The translations under genes were made by a program, and so were the position numbers. Positions 1 through 8,558 of a stretch of 64,000 bases of DNA are shown in pieces. Source of the DNA: Xylanimonas oleitrophica (lineage in GTDB: Bacteria; Actinomycetota; Actinomycetes; Actinomycetales; Cellulomonadaceae); the NCBI RefSeq assembly GCF_003244315.1, contig NZ_QKWH01000004.1, forward strand, positions 62,001 through 126,000, in the 5' to 3' direction. The notes below the pieces were generated by a model, which saw only the letters and a list, made by a program, of their open reading frames with translations, was not told the origin of the DNA and ran no database searches. How positions within the stretch are numbered: position 1 is the stretch's first letter; each line of letters opens with the position of its first letter.

Positions 1-663
1 GTCGCCCGGCCGCACGGGCGGCTCGCCCTCGGTGGGCGGGCCGGGCAGCTCCTCGGCGCGGCCCGCCTCCTGGCGGGGGAAGTCGTGCCGGGACTCGACC
101 TGCCGGGCGCGGGGCTCCTCCTCGGGGGCGTGCTCGAGGATGCGGGCCCACCCGACGTCGATGCGCCGGTCGCGGCCGCCCAGCACCACGGCCATCGCCT
201 CGGCCACGCTGGTGACCGGGATGTCGAGGTTGCGGGCCAGCAGGTTGCCCGTGCCGGCCGGCAGCAGGCCCATCGGCACGTCCGACCCGACCATCGCGGA
301 GGCCACCGCGCGCACCGTGCCGTCCCCGCCAGCGGCCACCACCAGGTCGGCGCCCGCGGCGAGCGCCTCGCGCGCCTGCCCCACGCCCGGGTCCTCCACC
401 GTGGTCTCGTAGAACCGCGGCGGCGGCAGCGCCGCCTGCCGGCACACGCGCCGCACCGTGTCGACGAGCTGCTCGACCCCCTCCTTGGACGGGTTGATGA
501 CGACGGCGATCTGCTCGCCCGTCGGCACCTCCGTCTCCTCCTCGGCCTCCGGGGGCGCCGGGACGCCCGCCTGCCGGGCCCTCTGCCACTGCGCCAGGGT
601 GAGCGCGAGCGCGGCACCGGCCATCACGACGGCGGCGATCGCCAACCACAGCTCCCAGGACAT
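1..663 (-). CDS. Diacylglycerol/lipid kinase family protein (3' end cut by window)
   Basis: Partial: the gene reads leftwards and its C-terminus lies outside the window. About 221 residues are visible. Residues 3-25 form one hydrophobic N-terminal membrane segment. From about residue 50 a DAGK catalytic fold follows, with VINP at 55-58, the nucleotide-binding GGDGT at 112-116 and a PAGTGN loop near 136. These motifs are typical of enzymes that phosphorylate diacylglycerol or related lipids at the inner membrane; the exact lipid cannot be told. A charged, Pro/Glu-rich insert follows residue 180. The ATG at 663 has no Shine-Dalgarno but sits seven bases after a TAGCGT box, so the mRNA may be leaderless. 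It is divergent from serS. Confidence 0.85.
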   Translation of the reverse strand, partial: MSWELWLAIAAVVMAGAALALTLAQWQRARQAGVPAPPEAEEETEVPTGEQIAVVINPSKEGVEQLVDTVRRVCRQAALPPPRFYETTVEDPGVGQAREALAAGADLVVAAGGDGTVRAVASAMVGSDVPMGLLPAGTGNLLARNLDIPVTSVAEAMAVVLGGRDRRIDVGWARILEHAPEEEPRARQVESRHDFPRQEAGRAEELPGPPTEGEPPVRPGD

Positions 664-670
664 GGCTGGC

Positions 671-676
671 ACGCTA
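671..676 (-). promoter_or_regulatory. -10 box of a leaderless promoter for the lipid kinase
   Basis: On the minus strand TAGCGT is followed by 7 bases and then the ATG. No ribosome binding site lies between. The spacing fits transcription starting at the start codon. Confidence 0.5.
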
Positions 677-755
677 GACGGCACCCGGCCTCGACGCTCG
701 CTGGGCGCGCACGACCGGCCGGTGGGATCTCGGCGCCTGCCAGGACCACGGCGGT

Positions 756-761
756 TAGGCT
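756..761 (+). promoter_or_regulatory. -10 box of a leaderless promoter for serS
   Basis: TAGGCT is followed by 7 bases and the GTG start of serS. No purine-rich ribosome binding site is present, so this box decides the choice of start. Confidence 0.5.
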
Positions 762-768
762 TCGGTGC

Positions 769-2040
769 GTGATCGACCTCCGCCTCCTGCGCGACAACCC
801 CGACGTCGTCCGCGCGAGCCAGGTGGCTCGCGGCGACGACCCCGCCCTCGTCGACGCCGCGCTCGACGCCGACGCCCGCCGGCGCGCGTCCCTGGCGGAG
901 TTCGAGTCCCTGCGCGCCGAGCAGAAGGCGATGGGCAAGCAGGTCGCCCAGGCGCAGGGCGAGGAGAAGCAGCAGCTGCTCGCCCGCACCAAGCAGCTGG
1001 CCGAGGACGTCAAGGCGCGCTCGAAGGAGGCGGACGAGGCCGCCGCCGAGCTCGACGGGGTGCTCTACCGCATCGCCAACGTCGTCGAGGGCGCTCCCGC
1101 GGGCGGCGAGGACGACTACGTCGTTCTCAAGCACGTGGGCACCCCGCGCGACTTCGCGGCCGAGGGGTTCGAGGCCCGCGACCACCTCGAGCTGGGCGAG
1201 GGGCTGCGCGCCATCGACACCGCCCGCGGCGCCAAGGTCTCCGGCGCCCGCTTCTACTTCCTCACCGGCATCGGCGCCCGCCTGGAGCTCGCGCTGCTCA
1301 ACGCCGCGATGGACCAGGCCGTCGAGGCCGGGTTCACCCCCGTGATCACGCCCACCCTGGTCAAGCCCGAGACGATGCGCGGCACCGGGTTCCTGGGCCA
1401 GCACGCCGACGAGGTGTACCACCTGGAGAAGGACGACCTGTACCTGGTCGGCACCTCCGAGGTGGCGCTCGCCGGCTATCACGCGGACGAGATCGTGGAC
1501 CTGTCGGCCGGCCCGGCCCGCTATGCCGGGTGGAGCGCCTGCTACCGGCGCGAGGCCGGCTCGGCGGGCCGTGACACCCGCGGCATCATCCGGGTCCACC
1601 AGTTCCACAAGGTGGAGATGTTCAGCTACTGCCGCCCCGAGGACGCCGCGGAGGAGCACCAGCGGCTGCTCGCCTGGGAGGAGGCCATGCTGGGCAAGGT
1701 CGAGCTGCCGTACCGGGTCATCGACACCGCGGCGGGCGACCTGGGCTCGAGCGCGGCCCGCAAGTTCGACTGCGAGGCGTGGCTGCCCACCCAGCAGCGC
1801 TACCTGGAGCTGACGAGCACGTCGAACTGCACCACCTTCCAGGCCCGCCGCCTGGGTGTGCGCGAGCGCACCGAGGACGGCTCGACCCGCACGGTGGCCA
1901 CCCTCAACGGCACCCTGGGCACGACCCGGTGGATCGTCGCCATCCTCGAGAACCACCAGCAGGCCGACGGGTCGGTGCGGGTGCCCGAGGGGTTGCGGCC
2001 GTACCTGGGCGGCCTCGAGGTGCTCGAGCCGGTCGCGTGA
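769..2040 (+). CDS. serS: Seryl-tRNA synthetase
   Basis: Charges tRNA-Ser with serine in the cytosol. The product is 423 residues, the normal length for bacterial SerRS. It opens with [11 protein letters not shown], followed by the long antiparallel coiled-coil arm (about 30-100) that reads the tRNA-Ser long variable arm. The class II catalytic core follows: TSEVAL near 228, motif 2 CYRREAG near 257, and motif 3 [10 protein letters not shown] near 386. The open frame continues upstream, but homology begins at the GTG at 769, which has a TAGGCT box 7 bases before it. The stop overlaps the GTG of the next gene by 4 bases, so the two are probably co-transcribed and translationally coupled. Confidence 0.97.
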   Translation: MIDLRLLRDNPDVVRASQVARGDDPALVDAALDADARRRASLAEFESLRAEQKAMGKQVAQAQGEEKQQLLARTKQLAEDVKARSKEADEAAAELDGVLYRIANVVEGAPAGGEDDYVVLKHVGTPRDFAAEGFEARDHLELGEGLRAIDTARGAKVSGARFYFLTGIGARLELALLNAAMDQAVEAGFTPVITPTLVKPETMRGTGFLGQHADEVYHLEKDDLYLVGTSEVALAGYHADEIVDLSAGPARYAGWSACYRREAGSAGRDTRGIIRVHQFHKVEMFSYCRPEDAAEEHQRLLAWEEAMLGKVELPYRVIDTAAGDLGSSAARKFDCEAWLPTQQRYLELTSTSNCTTFQARRLGVRERTEDGSTRTVATLNGTLGTTRWIVAILENHQQADGSVRVPEGLRPYLGGLEVLEPVA

Positions 2041-2843
2041 CTGCCTCTCCCGTGTCGCCGTGGCTCGTGGCCCTCGACATCGACGGCACCCTGGTCCACT
2101 ACGACCAGACGATGTCCGACGCCGTCCTGGCCGCGGTGCGGGACGTGGCCGCCGCCGGGCACCACGTGGTGCTGTCCTCGGGTCGCTCGCTGGTGGCGAT
2201 GACGCCCGTGGCGGAGCTGATCGGGCTGAAGACCGGCTGGATGGTGTGCTCCAACGGGGCGGTCACCGTGCGCCTGGACCCCGAGGTGCAGGGCGGCTGG
2301 GAGGTCACCGACACGCTCACGTTCGACCCGGAGCCGGCGCTGCGCCTGCTGTCCGAGCACCTGCCCGGCGCGCGCTTCGCGGTCGAGGACGTGGGCACCG
2401 GGTTCCGCCTCAACGAGCTGTTCCCCGACGGCGAGCTCGACGGTGAGCACCGCGTCGTCACGCTCGAGGAGCTGTGGGACGACGAGGTGACGCGCATCGT
2501 GGTGCGCAGCCCCGAGGCCACCAGCGACGACTTCCACGAGCTGGTGCAGCGGCTCGGGTTCGACGACGTCACCTACGCCGTCGGCTGGACCGCGTGGATG
2601 GACATCGCCCCCAAGGGGGTCTCGAAGGCGACCGGTCTGGAGACCGTGCGGGAGCGGCTCGGTGTGCCCAGCGAGCGCACGCTCGCGCTCGGCGACGGGC
2701 ACAACGACGTCGAGATGCTGCGGTGGGCCGCCCGGGGCGTGGCCATGGGGCACGCCGAGGAGGCCGTGAAGGCCGCCGCGGACGAGGTCACCGGCACGGT
2801 GGAGGACGACGGCGCGGCCCAGGTGCTGCGCACCCTCCTCTGA
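2037..2843 (+). CDS. HAD-superfamily (Cof-type) phosphatase
   Basis: A 268-residue hydrolase of the Cof/IIB group of the haloacid dehalogenase superfamily. Motif I is LDIDGTL, with the nucleophile Asp14 and Asp16. A conserved SSGRS segment forms motif II. The C-terminal motif [12 protein letters not shown] near 219, binds magnesium. The large cap domain between them sets substrate choice; relatives dephosphorylate sugar phosphates, FMN or PLP, and the substrate here cannot be named. The start GTG overlaps the serS stop (GTGA), which makes a two-gene operon that ends at the strong hairpin just downstream. This pairing of serS with a HAD gene is common in actinobacteria. Confidence 0.9.
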   Translation: MTASPVSPWLVALDIDGTLVHYDQTMSDAVLAAVRDVAAAGHHVVLSSGRSLVAMTPVAELIGLKTGWMVCSNGAVTVRLDPEVQGGWEVTDTLTFDPEPALRLLSEHLPGARFAVEDVGTGFRLNELFPDGELDGEHRVVTLEELWDDEVTRIVVRSPEATSDDFHELVQRLGFDDVTYAVGWTAWMDIAPKGVSKATGLETVRERLGVPSERTLALGDGHNDVEMLRWAARGVAMGHAEEAVKAAADEVTGTVEDDGAAQVLRTLL

Positions 2844-2860
2844 GCGCGCCCGTACCCCTC

Positions 2861-2908
2861 GCACGACGGAGCCCTCCACCCCGGCCGGGGTGGAGGGCTC
2901 CGTCGTGC
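2861..2908. terminator. Bidirectional terminator between convergent genes
   Basis: A perfect 48-base palindrome: 22-base arms (2861-2882 and 2887-2908) around a GGCC loop. It lies 18 bases after the HAD stop and 8 bases from the stop of the convergent map gene, so it can serve both. There is no long U-run, as is usual at such G+C. Confidence 0.8.
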
Positions 2909-2916
2909 GGTGCGGC

Positions 2917-3729
2917 TCAGTCGCGAGCGGTCAGCACCAGCGGGCCGTCCTCGGTGATCGCGATCGTGTGCTCGCTGTGGGCACCGCGCGAACCGTCGGC
3001 CGAGCGCAGCGTCCAGCCGTCCGGGTCGGTGTAGATCTCGTCCGTGGTCTCCAGGAACCACGGCTCGACGGCGATGACCAGGCCCGGCTTCAGCGGGAAG
3101 CCGCGGCCGGCGCGCCCGTCGTTCGGCACGTGCGGGTCGCCGTGCATGGTGCGCCCGACGCCGTGGCCGCCGAAGTCGGTGTTGATCTCGTAGCCGGCGG
3201 CCCGGGCCACCTCGGCGATGGCGGCCGAGATGTCGCCGATCTTGTTGCCCGCCGTGGCGGCTGCGATGCCGGCGGCGAGGGCCTCCTCGGTGGTGCGGAT
3301 CAGCTTGCGGTCGAGCTCGGCGCGCTCGCCCGTCACCTCGTCACCGCCCACCACGAACGACACGGCCGAGTCCGAGACCCAGCCGTCCACCGACGCCGCG
3401 AAGTCGATCGACAGCAGGTCGCCGCGCTCCAGCACGTAGTCGTACGGCAGGCCGTGCAGCACCGCGTCGTTGACCGACGTGCAGATGACCTTGCCGAACG
3501 GCATCGCGCCGAACGAGGGGTGGTAGTCGATGTAGCACGACTCGGCACCCCGGTCCTTGATCATGCCGTGGGCGATCGCGTCGAGCTCCAGGAGGTTGAC
3601 GCCGGGCTTCGCGGCCTCGCGCACCGCCGTCAGCACGCTGGCGACGAACCGCCCCGCGGGCCGCATCTGCTCGATCTCCTGCGGGCTCCTCAGCTCGATC
3701 ATCGGGCTCTTCTTCCTCCACCAGCGCAT
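2917..3729 (-). CDS. map: Methionine aminopeptidase, type I
   Basis: Removes the initiator methionine from new proteins in the cytosol. The five metal ligands of the family can be placed: Asp in VDGWVSDSA (two), His in GVGRTMHGDPH, Glu in AVEPWF, and Glu in GAHSEHTIAI near the C-terminus. Two starts are possible. The ATG at 3729 gives 270 residues (MRWWRKKSP...) and lies 6 bases after a CAGAAT box, the leaderless layout seen at other genes here. The ATG at 3702 gives 261 residues starting MIELRSPQ and has a GGAGG 12 bases upstream, which is rather far. I chose 3729; the catalytic domain is the same either way. Convergent with the HAD gene. Confidence 0.93.
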   Translation of the reverse strand: MRWWRKKSPMIELRSPQEIEQMRPAGRFVASVLTAVREAAKPGVNLLELDAIAHGMIKDRGAESCYIDYHPSFGAMPFGKVICTSVNDAVLHGLPYDYVLERGDLLSIDFAASVDGWVSDSAVSFVVGGDEVTGERAELDRKLIRTTEEALAAGIAAATAGNKIGDISAAIAEVARAAGYEINTDFGGHGVGRTMHGDPHVPNDGRAGRGFPLKPGLVIAVEPWFLETTDEIYTDPDGWTLRSADGSRGAHSEHTIAITEDGPLVLTARD

Positions 3730-3735
3730 CGGACA

Positions 3736-3741
3736 ATTCTG
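3736..3741 (-). promoter_or_regulatory. Possible leaderless -10 box for map
   Basis: On the minus strand CAGAAT is followed by 6 bases and the ATG at 3729. It supports the longer map start. The first base departs from the TANNNT pattern. Confidence 0.35.
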
Positions 3742-3988
3742 CCCGCAAGCATCCCACGGTTCACGCCGGCGGTGGGGTGCCCTGTGCCACCCTGCCCGCC
3801 CCCGCGCCGTCGGGCACGTTGCAGCTTGGTCACAGAACCCGCTTTCTGGGCTGCGAGCAGGGCGTTCGCCCCGGTGTCCGGTTGCGTGACCACCACCCTC
3901 GCTGTCAGGTTTGTTGCCAGCGAGGCAGGGTGCGTCATGGCGCCCTACCACCAGCCGTCATGACCACGACGTAGTGGAAGGACACACG

Positions 3989-5389
3989 ATGACACCGACA
4001 TCGAGCGCCCGGCGCCGCCGGACGATGCTGAAGGCGGGGGCTGGAGCCTCGGTCGCCGCGCTCCTGCTGGCCGCCTGCGCGGACACCGACTCCGGGGACG
4101 GAGGCGGCGGCGGGGGTCAGGCCGCCGAGCGGGGGTCCTACGAGATCGACTGCTCCAAGTACGACGAGTTCGGCGACCTGGACGGCACCACGGTGCACGT
4201 GTACACCACGATCGTCGAGCCCGAGGGCACCGCCCACCAGGCGTCCTACGAGCCGTTCACCGAGTGCACCGGCGTGCAGATCGAGTACGAGGCGTCCCGC
4301 GAGCAGGAGGCCCAGCTCCCCGTGCGCGTCCGGGCAGGCAACCCGCCGGACATCGCGATCGTGAACCAGCCCGGCCTGCTGGAGACGCTGGTCCGCCAGG
4401 ACGACGCGGTGCTGCCGGCTCCCGCGCAGGTCGAGGCCGAGGTCGACGAGAACTTCTCCGCGGAGTGGAAGGAGTACGGGACCGTCGACGGCACGTTCTA
4501 CGCCGCCCCGTACGACGCCAACGTGAAGTCGTTCGTCTGGTACTCGCCGTCGGCGTTCTCCGACGCCGGGTACGAGGTGCCGGAGACGTGGGACGAGCTC
4601 ATCAGCCTCAGCGAGCAGATCGCGTCGGCGGGCGACGTCAAGCCGTGGTGCGTGGGCGTCGAGTCGGGCGCCGCGACCGGCTGGCCCGGCACCGACTGGA
4701 TCGAGGACGTGGTGCTGCGCACCGCCGGCCCCGACGTCTACGACCAGTGGTACCAGCACGAGATCCCGTTCAACGACCCGCAGATCGTCGAGGCGTGGGA
4801 CACGGCGGGCGAGATCCTCAAGAACGAGGACTTCGTCAACGCCGGCCTGGGCGGCGTCGACTCCATCGCCACGACCGCGTGGGACGGCGCCGGCTACGGC
4901 ATCCTCGACAACACCTGCTGGATGCACCGCGCCGCGAACTTCTACCAGGCGCAGTGGCCCGAGGGCACCGAGGTGGCCGAGGACGGCGACGTGTGGGCCT
5001 TCTACCTGCCGGCCGAGACCACCGACGAGCGGCCCACGCTGGTGGCCGGCCCGTTCATCGCGGCCTTCACCGACCGCCCCGAGGTGCAGGCGTTCCAGAC
5101 GTACCTCGCCAGCGCCGACTGGGCGAACGCCAAGGCCGTGGCCACCCCCGAGGGCGGCTGGGTCAGCGCCAACCAGGGCCTCGACCCCGAGAACCTGGCG
5201 ACCGACTTCGACCGCCTGGTCTACGAGACGCTCACCGACGAGGCCACGGTCGCGCGGTACGACGCCTCCGACCTCATGCCCTCGCAGGTCGGGTCCGGCA
5301 CCTTCTTCACCGGGATCGTGAACTGGCTGACGGGGCAGAGCACGCAGCAGGTCCTCGACCAGATCGAGAACACCTGGCCGACGTCCTGA
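3989..5389 (+). CDS. Sugar ABC transporter substrate-binding lipoprotein (AglE-like)
   Basis: A 466-residue binding protein exported as a lipoprotein. A twin-arginine-like RRRR stretch and hydrophobic helix lead to the lipobox LLAAC (about 26-30), then a Gly/Asp/Ser linker. The mature part is a family-1 solute-binding fold with ligand-site aromatics typical of carbohydrate binders. It heads an operon with two permeases that resemble AglF and AglG of alpha-glucoside transporters. No ATPase gene follows, as usual when a shared MsiK ATPase is used. The start ATG has GGAAGGA 7 bases upstream. A hairpin with 8-base arms (3897-3904, 3918-3925) lies in the leader and may be regulatory. The substrate is inferred from family only. 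Confidence 0.87.
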   Translation: MTPTSSARRRRTMLKAGAGASVAALLLAACADTDSGDGGGGGGQAAERGSYEIDCSKYDEFGDLDGTTVHVYTTIVEPEGTAHQASYEPFTECTGVQIEYEASREQEAQLPVRVRAGNPPDIAIVNQPGLLETLVRQDDAVLPAPAQVEAEVDENFSAEWKEYGTVDGTFYAAPYDANVKSFVWYSPSAFSDAGYEVPETWDELISLSEQIASAGDVKPWCVGVESGAATGWPGTDWIEDVVLRTAGPDVYDQWYQHEIPFNDPQIVEAWDTAGEILKNEDFVNAGLGGVDSIATTAWDGAGYGILDNTCWMHRAANFYQAQWPEGTEVAEDGDVWAFYLPAETTDERPTLVAGPFIAAFTDRPEVQAFQTYLASADWANAKAVATPEGGWVSANQGLDPENLATDFDRLVYETLTDEATVARYDASDLMPSQVGSGTFFTGIVNWLTGQSTQQVLDQIENTWPTS

Positions 5390-5418
5390 CGCCGTCCGGC
5401 ACCACCGCGTGACGCGGA

Positions 5419-5449
5419 GCGGGGCGGGACCTGCGAGGTCCCGCCCCGC
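5419..5449 (+). terminator. Hairpin between binding protein and permease genes
   Basis: A perfect 14-base-pair stem with a GCG loop, 30 bases after the binding-protein stop and 66 bases before the permease start. In such operons this is usually a partial terminator or mRNA stabiliser that keeps binding protein in excess over permeases. Confidence 0.7.
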
Positions 5450-5514
5450 ACCACTCCCGGCGGGCGCCGCCCGCCGCCCCGCGGACGCACGAAACCTGAG
5501 GAAGGAGAGCCGTC

Positions 5515-6504
5515 GTGGACTGGCTCCTCGCGGCCGACTCACCGGCCCAGAAGCTCACCGTCATGGTGGTGGCGATCGCGCTGTTCGTCGCCGTCGTGGG
5601 CCTGATCCTGTTCCTGGTCGACCGGCCCAAGAACCCCCCGAGGTGGGTGGTGGCGCTCGGGTTCGTGGGGCTGCCGCTCGCCGGCCTCGCGTTCGGCCTG
5701 GTCTACCCCGGGCTGGTGACGATCAAGAACTCGTTCTACAACCGCGACGGCAGCCAGTTCGTCGGGCTGGACAACTACGTCACCGCGCTGACCACCGACC
5801 AGTTCCTGATCGTGCTGCGCAACACCGCGATCTGGGTGCTGGTGGCACCCGTGCTGGCCACGCTCATCGGCCTCGTCTACGCCGTGGTGGTGGACCGCAG
5901 CCGGTTCGAGCGGGTCGCCAAGGCGCTCATCTTCCTGCCGATGGCGATCTCCATGGTGGGCGCCAGCATCATCTGGAAGTTCGTCTACGAGTTCCGGCCC
6001 GACCAGCCCGGCGTGCAGCAGACCGGCCTGCTCAACCAGGTGCTCGTGTGGTTGGGGATCCCGCCGCAGCAGTTCCTCATCAACCAGCCCTGGAACACGC
6101 TGTTCCTCGTGGTGGTGCTGATCTGGATCCAGAGCGGCTTCGCGATGACGCTCCTGAGCGCCGCCATCAAGGCGATCCCGGACGACATCATCGAGGCGGC
6201 CCGGCTGGACGGCCTCAGCGGGTTCGGGCTGTTCCGCTACATCACCGTGCCGAGCATCCGGCCGGCGATCGTCGTGGTGATGACCACGATCGCGATCACC
6301 ACGCTCAAGGTGTTCGACATCGTCCGCACCATGACGGCGGGCCAGTTCGGCACCTCGATCGTGGCCAACGAGTTCTACACGCAGTCGTTCGGGCAGAACA
6401 ACGCGGGTCTGGGCGCGGCGCTGGCCGTGCTCCTGTTCATCCTGGTCATCCCGATCATCGCGTACAACGTGCGGCAGCTGCGTCTGGCGGAGGAGGTCCG
6501 ATGA
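5515..6504 (+). CDS. Sugar ABC transporter permease, AglF-like
   Basis: A 329-residue inner-membrane permease of the MalF/AglF type. It has the N-terminal extra helix typical of AglF (about 15-38), then six core helices. The EAA loop that docks on the ATPase reads EAARLDGLSGFGLF near 226. A GTG start follows GAAGGAGAG at 5 bases. It shares 4 bases (ATGA) with the next permease, so the two are translationally coupled. With the binding protein upstream it forms a carbohydrate importer that lacks its own ATPase. Confidence 0.9.
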   Translation: MDWLLAADSPAQKLTVMVVAIALFVAVVGLILFLVDRPKNPPRWVVALGFVGLPLAGLAFGLVYPGLVTIKNSFYNRDGSQFVGLDNYVTALTTDQFLIVLRNTAIWVLVAPVLATLIGLVYAVVVDRSRFERVAKALIFLPMAISMVGASIIWKFVYEFRPDQPGVQQTGLLNQVLVWLGIPPQQFLINQPWNTLFLVVVLIWIQSGFAMTLLSAAIKAIPDDIIEAARLDGLSGFGLFRYITVPSIRPAIVVVMTTIAITTLKVFDIVRTMTAGQFGTSIVANEFYTQSFGQNNAGLGAALAVLLFILVIPIIAYNVRQLRLAEEVR

Positions 6505-7457
6505 GCAGGGACGTCACGGAGCCGGCGGTGGTGCCGGCCGGGGTCACGAGCACGCCCGCCCCCACGGCGCGGCGGGGGCTGGGCGGCCGGGCCGCCAAGG
6601 CGCGCCGACGGCTGTCGAACCCGTGGGCCTCGGGCATCGCGATCTGCCTGGCGGTGCTGTGGTCGATCCCCACGCTCGGCCTGCTGGTGACCTCGTTCCG
6701 CCCCGAGCTGGACATCCGCCGCAGCGGCTGGTGGACGGTGTTCGGCGACGCGGCCGCGGGGGAGGGCGTGTTCACCTTCCGCAACTACGAGACGGCCCTG
6801 TTCGGCAGCTCCACCAGCCTGGCGGACTACTTCATCAACTCGGTCGTGATCACGCTGCCCAGCGTGCTCATCCCGATCAGCGTCGCCCTGCTCGCGGCGT
6901 ACGCGTTCGCGTGGATCGACTTCCCGGGGCGCGACTGGCTGTTCATCGTGGTGTTCGCGCTCCAGATCATCCCCATCCAGGTGACGATGATCCCGCTGCT
7001 GACCACCTATGTGAACGTCGGCATCAACGGGTCGTTCTGGCCGGTGTGGCTGTCGCACTCGATCTTCGCGCTGCCGCTGGCGATCTTCCTGCTGCACAAC
7101 TTCATGAAGGACATCCCGCCGTCCCTCGTCGAGGCGGCCCGGGTGGACGGCGCCGGGCACGTGAAGATCTTCTTCCGCGTGGTGATGCCGCTGCTCGTGC
7201 CGGCCATCGCGGCGTTCGGGATCTTCCAGTTCCTGTGGGTGTGGAACGACCTGCTCGTGTCCCTGGTGTTCGCGGGCGGCACGCCGAACGTGGCACCGCT
7301 GACGGTGCGGGTGGCCGAGATGGCCGGTTCGCGCGGCGGTGACTGGCACATCCTGTCGGCCGGGGCGTTCATCTCGATGATCGTGCCGCTGATCGTGTTC
7401 CTGTCGTTGCAGCGGTACTTCGTGCGAGGCCTGCTCGCCGGCTCCGTCAAGGGCTGA
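6501..7457 (+). CDS. Sugar ABC transporter permease, AglG-like
   Basis: The 318-residue partner of the preceding permease, MalG/AglG type. After a basic N-terminal tail come six membrane helices. The EAA loop EAARVDGAGHVKIFF lies near 210. The C-terminus (LLAGSVKG) is the classic MalG end. The ATGA overlap and lack of any gap place it as the last gene of the operon. Transcription probably ends at the long inverted repeat 12 bases downstream. Confidence 0.92.
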   Translation: MSRDVTEPAVVPAGVTSTPAPTARRGLGGRAAKARRRLSNPWASGIAICLAVLWSIPTLGLLVTSFRPELDIRRSGWWTVFGDAAAGEGVFTFRNYETALFGSSTSLADYFINSVVITLPSVLIPISVALLAAYAFAWIDFPGRDWLFIVVFALQIIPIQVTMIPLLTTYVNVGINGSFWPVWLSHSIFALPLAIFLLHNFMKDIPPSLVEAARVDGAGHVKIFFRVVMPLLVPAIAAFGIFQFLWVWNDLLVSLVFAGGTPNVAPLTVRVAEMAGSRGGDWHILSAGAFISMIVPLIVFLSLQRYFVRGLLAGSVKG

Positions 7458-7469
7458 CCCCTGACCGCC

Positions 7470-7530
7470 GTTGGGGGCGGGAGACTCGCCGCAATCCGGT
7501 CGGGATTGCGGCGAGTCTCCCGCCCACAAC
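7470..7530. repeat. Dispersed inverted repeat, copy 1 (likely bidirectional terminator)
   Basis: Two 28-base arms (7470-7497 and 7503-7530) around a 5-base loop, with one mismatch. The same element occurs at 39533-39593. One stem position differs between copies as A-T here and G-C there, so pairing has been kept. Both copies lie between convergent genes. The outer core reads GGCGGGAGACTCGCCGCA. Confidence 0.8.
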
Positions 7531-7543
7531 GTTGTGTGGTGGG

Positions 7544-7831
7544 TCAGGCGGGGTGCCAGCGGTTGCCCCACCGGCGGGTCACCCGCGTGCCCCACGTGTC
7601 CGCGAGGCGGTCGACGGCGTCCTGCACGTGCTCGGCCACCTGGTGGGCGTCGCCGTCGGTGTCGGCCATGAACCGCACCGTGATGCGGGCCTGGCCGCGC
7701 ACCACGCCGACGTCCCACGCTTCCACCGTGGCCAGCTCGCGGGCGGCGTCGGCCGCGGCAGGCAGCACCGCGGCCGGGTCCGCACCCGGCTGGAGGGTGC
7801 CGACGGCGAGGGTCACGCGGTAGGAGGGCAC
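7544..7831 (-). CDS. Small conserved-looking protein of unknown function
   Basis: I do not recognise the family. The product is 95 residues, soluble, with no signal peptide and no Cys motif. It has an alternating beta-alpha look: VTLAVGTLQPG, an Ala-rich helix, ITVRFMADTDGDA, then a C-terminal helix. Size and layout would suit a small ferredoxin-like or dodecin-like fold, but that is only an impression. The GTG at 7831 is preceded by CAGGAT and 6 bases, the leaderless layout, so I preferred it over a start at 7858. It lies convergent to the sugar permease, with the copy-1 inverted repeat between. Confidence 0.6.
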   Translation of the reverse strand: MPSYRVTLAVGTLQPGADPAAVLPAAADAARELATVEAWDVGVVRGQARITVRFMADTDGDAHQVAEHVQDAVDRLADTWGTRVTRRWGNRWHPA

Positions 7832-7861
7832 CGGCCGATCCTGCCAGGCGCTCAGCACAGG

Positions 7862-7904
7862 ACGAGGACGGCGGCCCCGGAGACCCCGGGACCGCCGTCC
7901 TCGT
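7862..7904. terminator. Hairpin terminator downstream of the DUF805 gene
   Basis: Arms of 13 bases (7862-7874 and 7892-7904) pair perfectly and the loop holds a second small stem. It lies 74 bases past the stop of the leftward DUF805 gene. Confidence 0.65.
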
Positions 7905-7977
7905 GCACGGCCGGGCGAGCGTCACGACGGCCACAGGAGGCCGTCGGTGCGCGCCGGGCACCGCCGTCGGGCTGACG

Positions 7978-8427
7978 TCAGACGGTGGGCGCCTGCGTCA
8001 CGACGCCCGGCTGGATGCCGTAGCCGGTCTCGCCCTTCGGGTCGGGGCCGAAGCGGTTGGGGCCACGCGTGCCCTCCAGCGCGTAGAAGACCAGCAGCAC
8101 GATGTTCCCGACCGGCACGAGCGAGAGCAGGATCCACCAGCCCGAGCGGTCACCGTCGTGCAGGCGGCGCACCTGGACCGCCAGCGTGGGCAGGATGAGG
8201 CTCAGGTACACCAGGAAGAACAGCAGCGACACCACCAGCGTCGCCGCACCGGGGTCCCCGGTGACCGGGTCGGCCGTCGAGGCGGCCACCGCGACGAAGA
8301 CGATCCCGAGTGCGACGAAGGAGAGGTTCACGGCGAGCAGGTACCACCACAGCTCCGAGCGCCGAGCACGGCCGGAGAACGTGGCGTACTTGCTGAGGAC
8401 GGACTTGATGGAGTCCACGAAGGACAT
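7978..8427 (-). CDS. DUF805 family membrane protein
   Basis: A 149-residue integral membrane protein. The DUF805 signature is visible: FSGRARRSELWWY near 18-30, then helices and the VRRLHDGDRSGWW segment near 87-99. Four hydrophobic segments are present. The C-terminus carries the typical short GPNRFGPDP run. DUF805 proteins are inner-membrane proteins of unknown biochemical role. The ATG at 8427 has AAGGAG at 5 bases. It is monocistronic by its surroundings: a hairpin follows and a divergent gene precedes. Confidence 0.9.
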   Translation of the reverse strand: MSFVDSIKSVLSKYATFSGRARRSELWWYLLAVNLSFVALGIVFVAVAASTADPVTGDPGAATLVVSLLFFLVYLSLILPTLAVQVRRLHDGDRSGWWILLSLVPVGNIVLLVFYALEGTRGPNRFGPDPKGETGYGIQPGVVTQAPTV

Positions 8428-8546
8428 GGGTGCTCCTTGAAGACGGGCGGACAGCGCACCAGGAGGCTAACCGCGGCGACGAGCGGTCGACAGGGGAAGA
8501 ACTCCCCGTCCCTGTGCGCCGCCCGGGGTCGAGCGCGCCGTCCCGC

Positions 8547-8552
8547 TAGCGT
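8547..8552 (+). promoter_or_regulatory. Leaderless -10 box for the Ppx/GppA gene
   Basis: TAGCGT, six bases, then the GTG start. No Shine-Dalgarno is present. Confidence 0.55.
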
Positions 8553-8558
8553 GTCCCC

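Noticed and set aside
85-768. Long open frame running into serS from upstream
   Set aside because: It is antisense to the lipid kinase and only the part from 769 matches SerRS. High G+C leaves antisense frames open.
2861-2908. Small non-coding RNA in the 48-base palindrome
   Set aside because: Position between two convergent stops and the absence of a promoter fit a terminator better.
3935-5542. Minus-strand frame of 535 codons opposite the sugar-binding protein
   Set aside because: The plus strand has a lipobox, ribosome binding site and family match. The minus frame has none of these.
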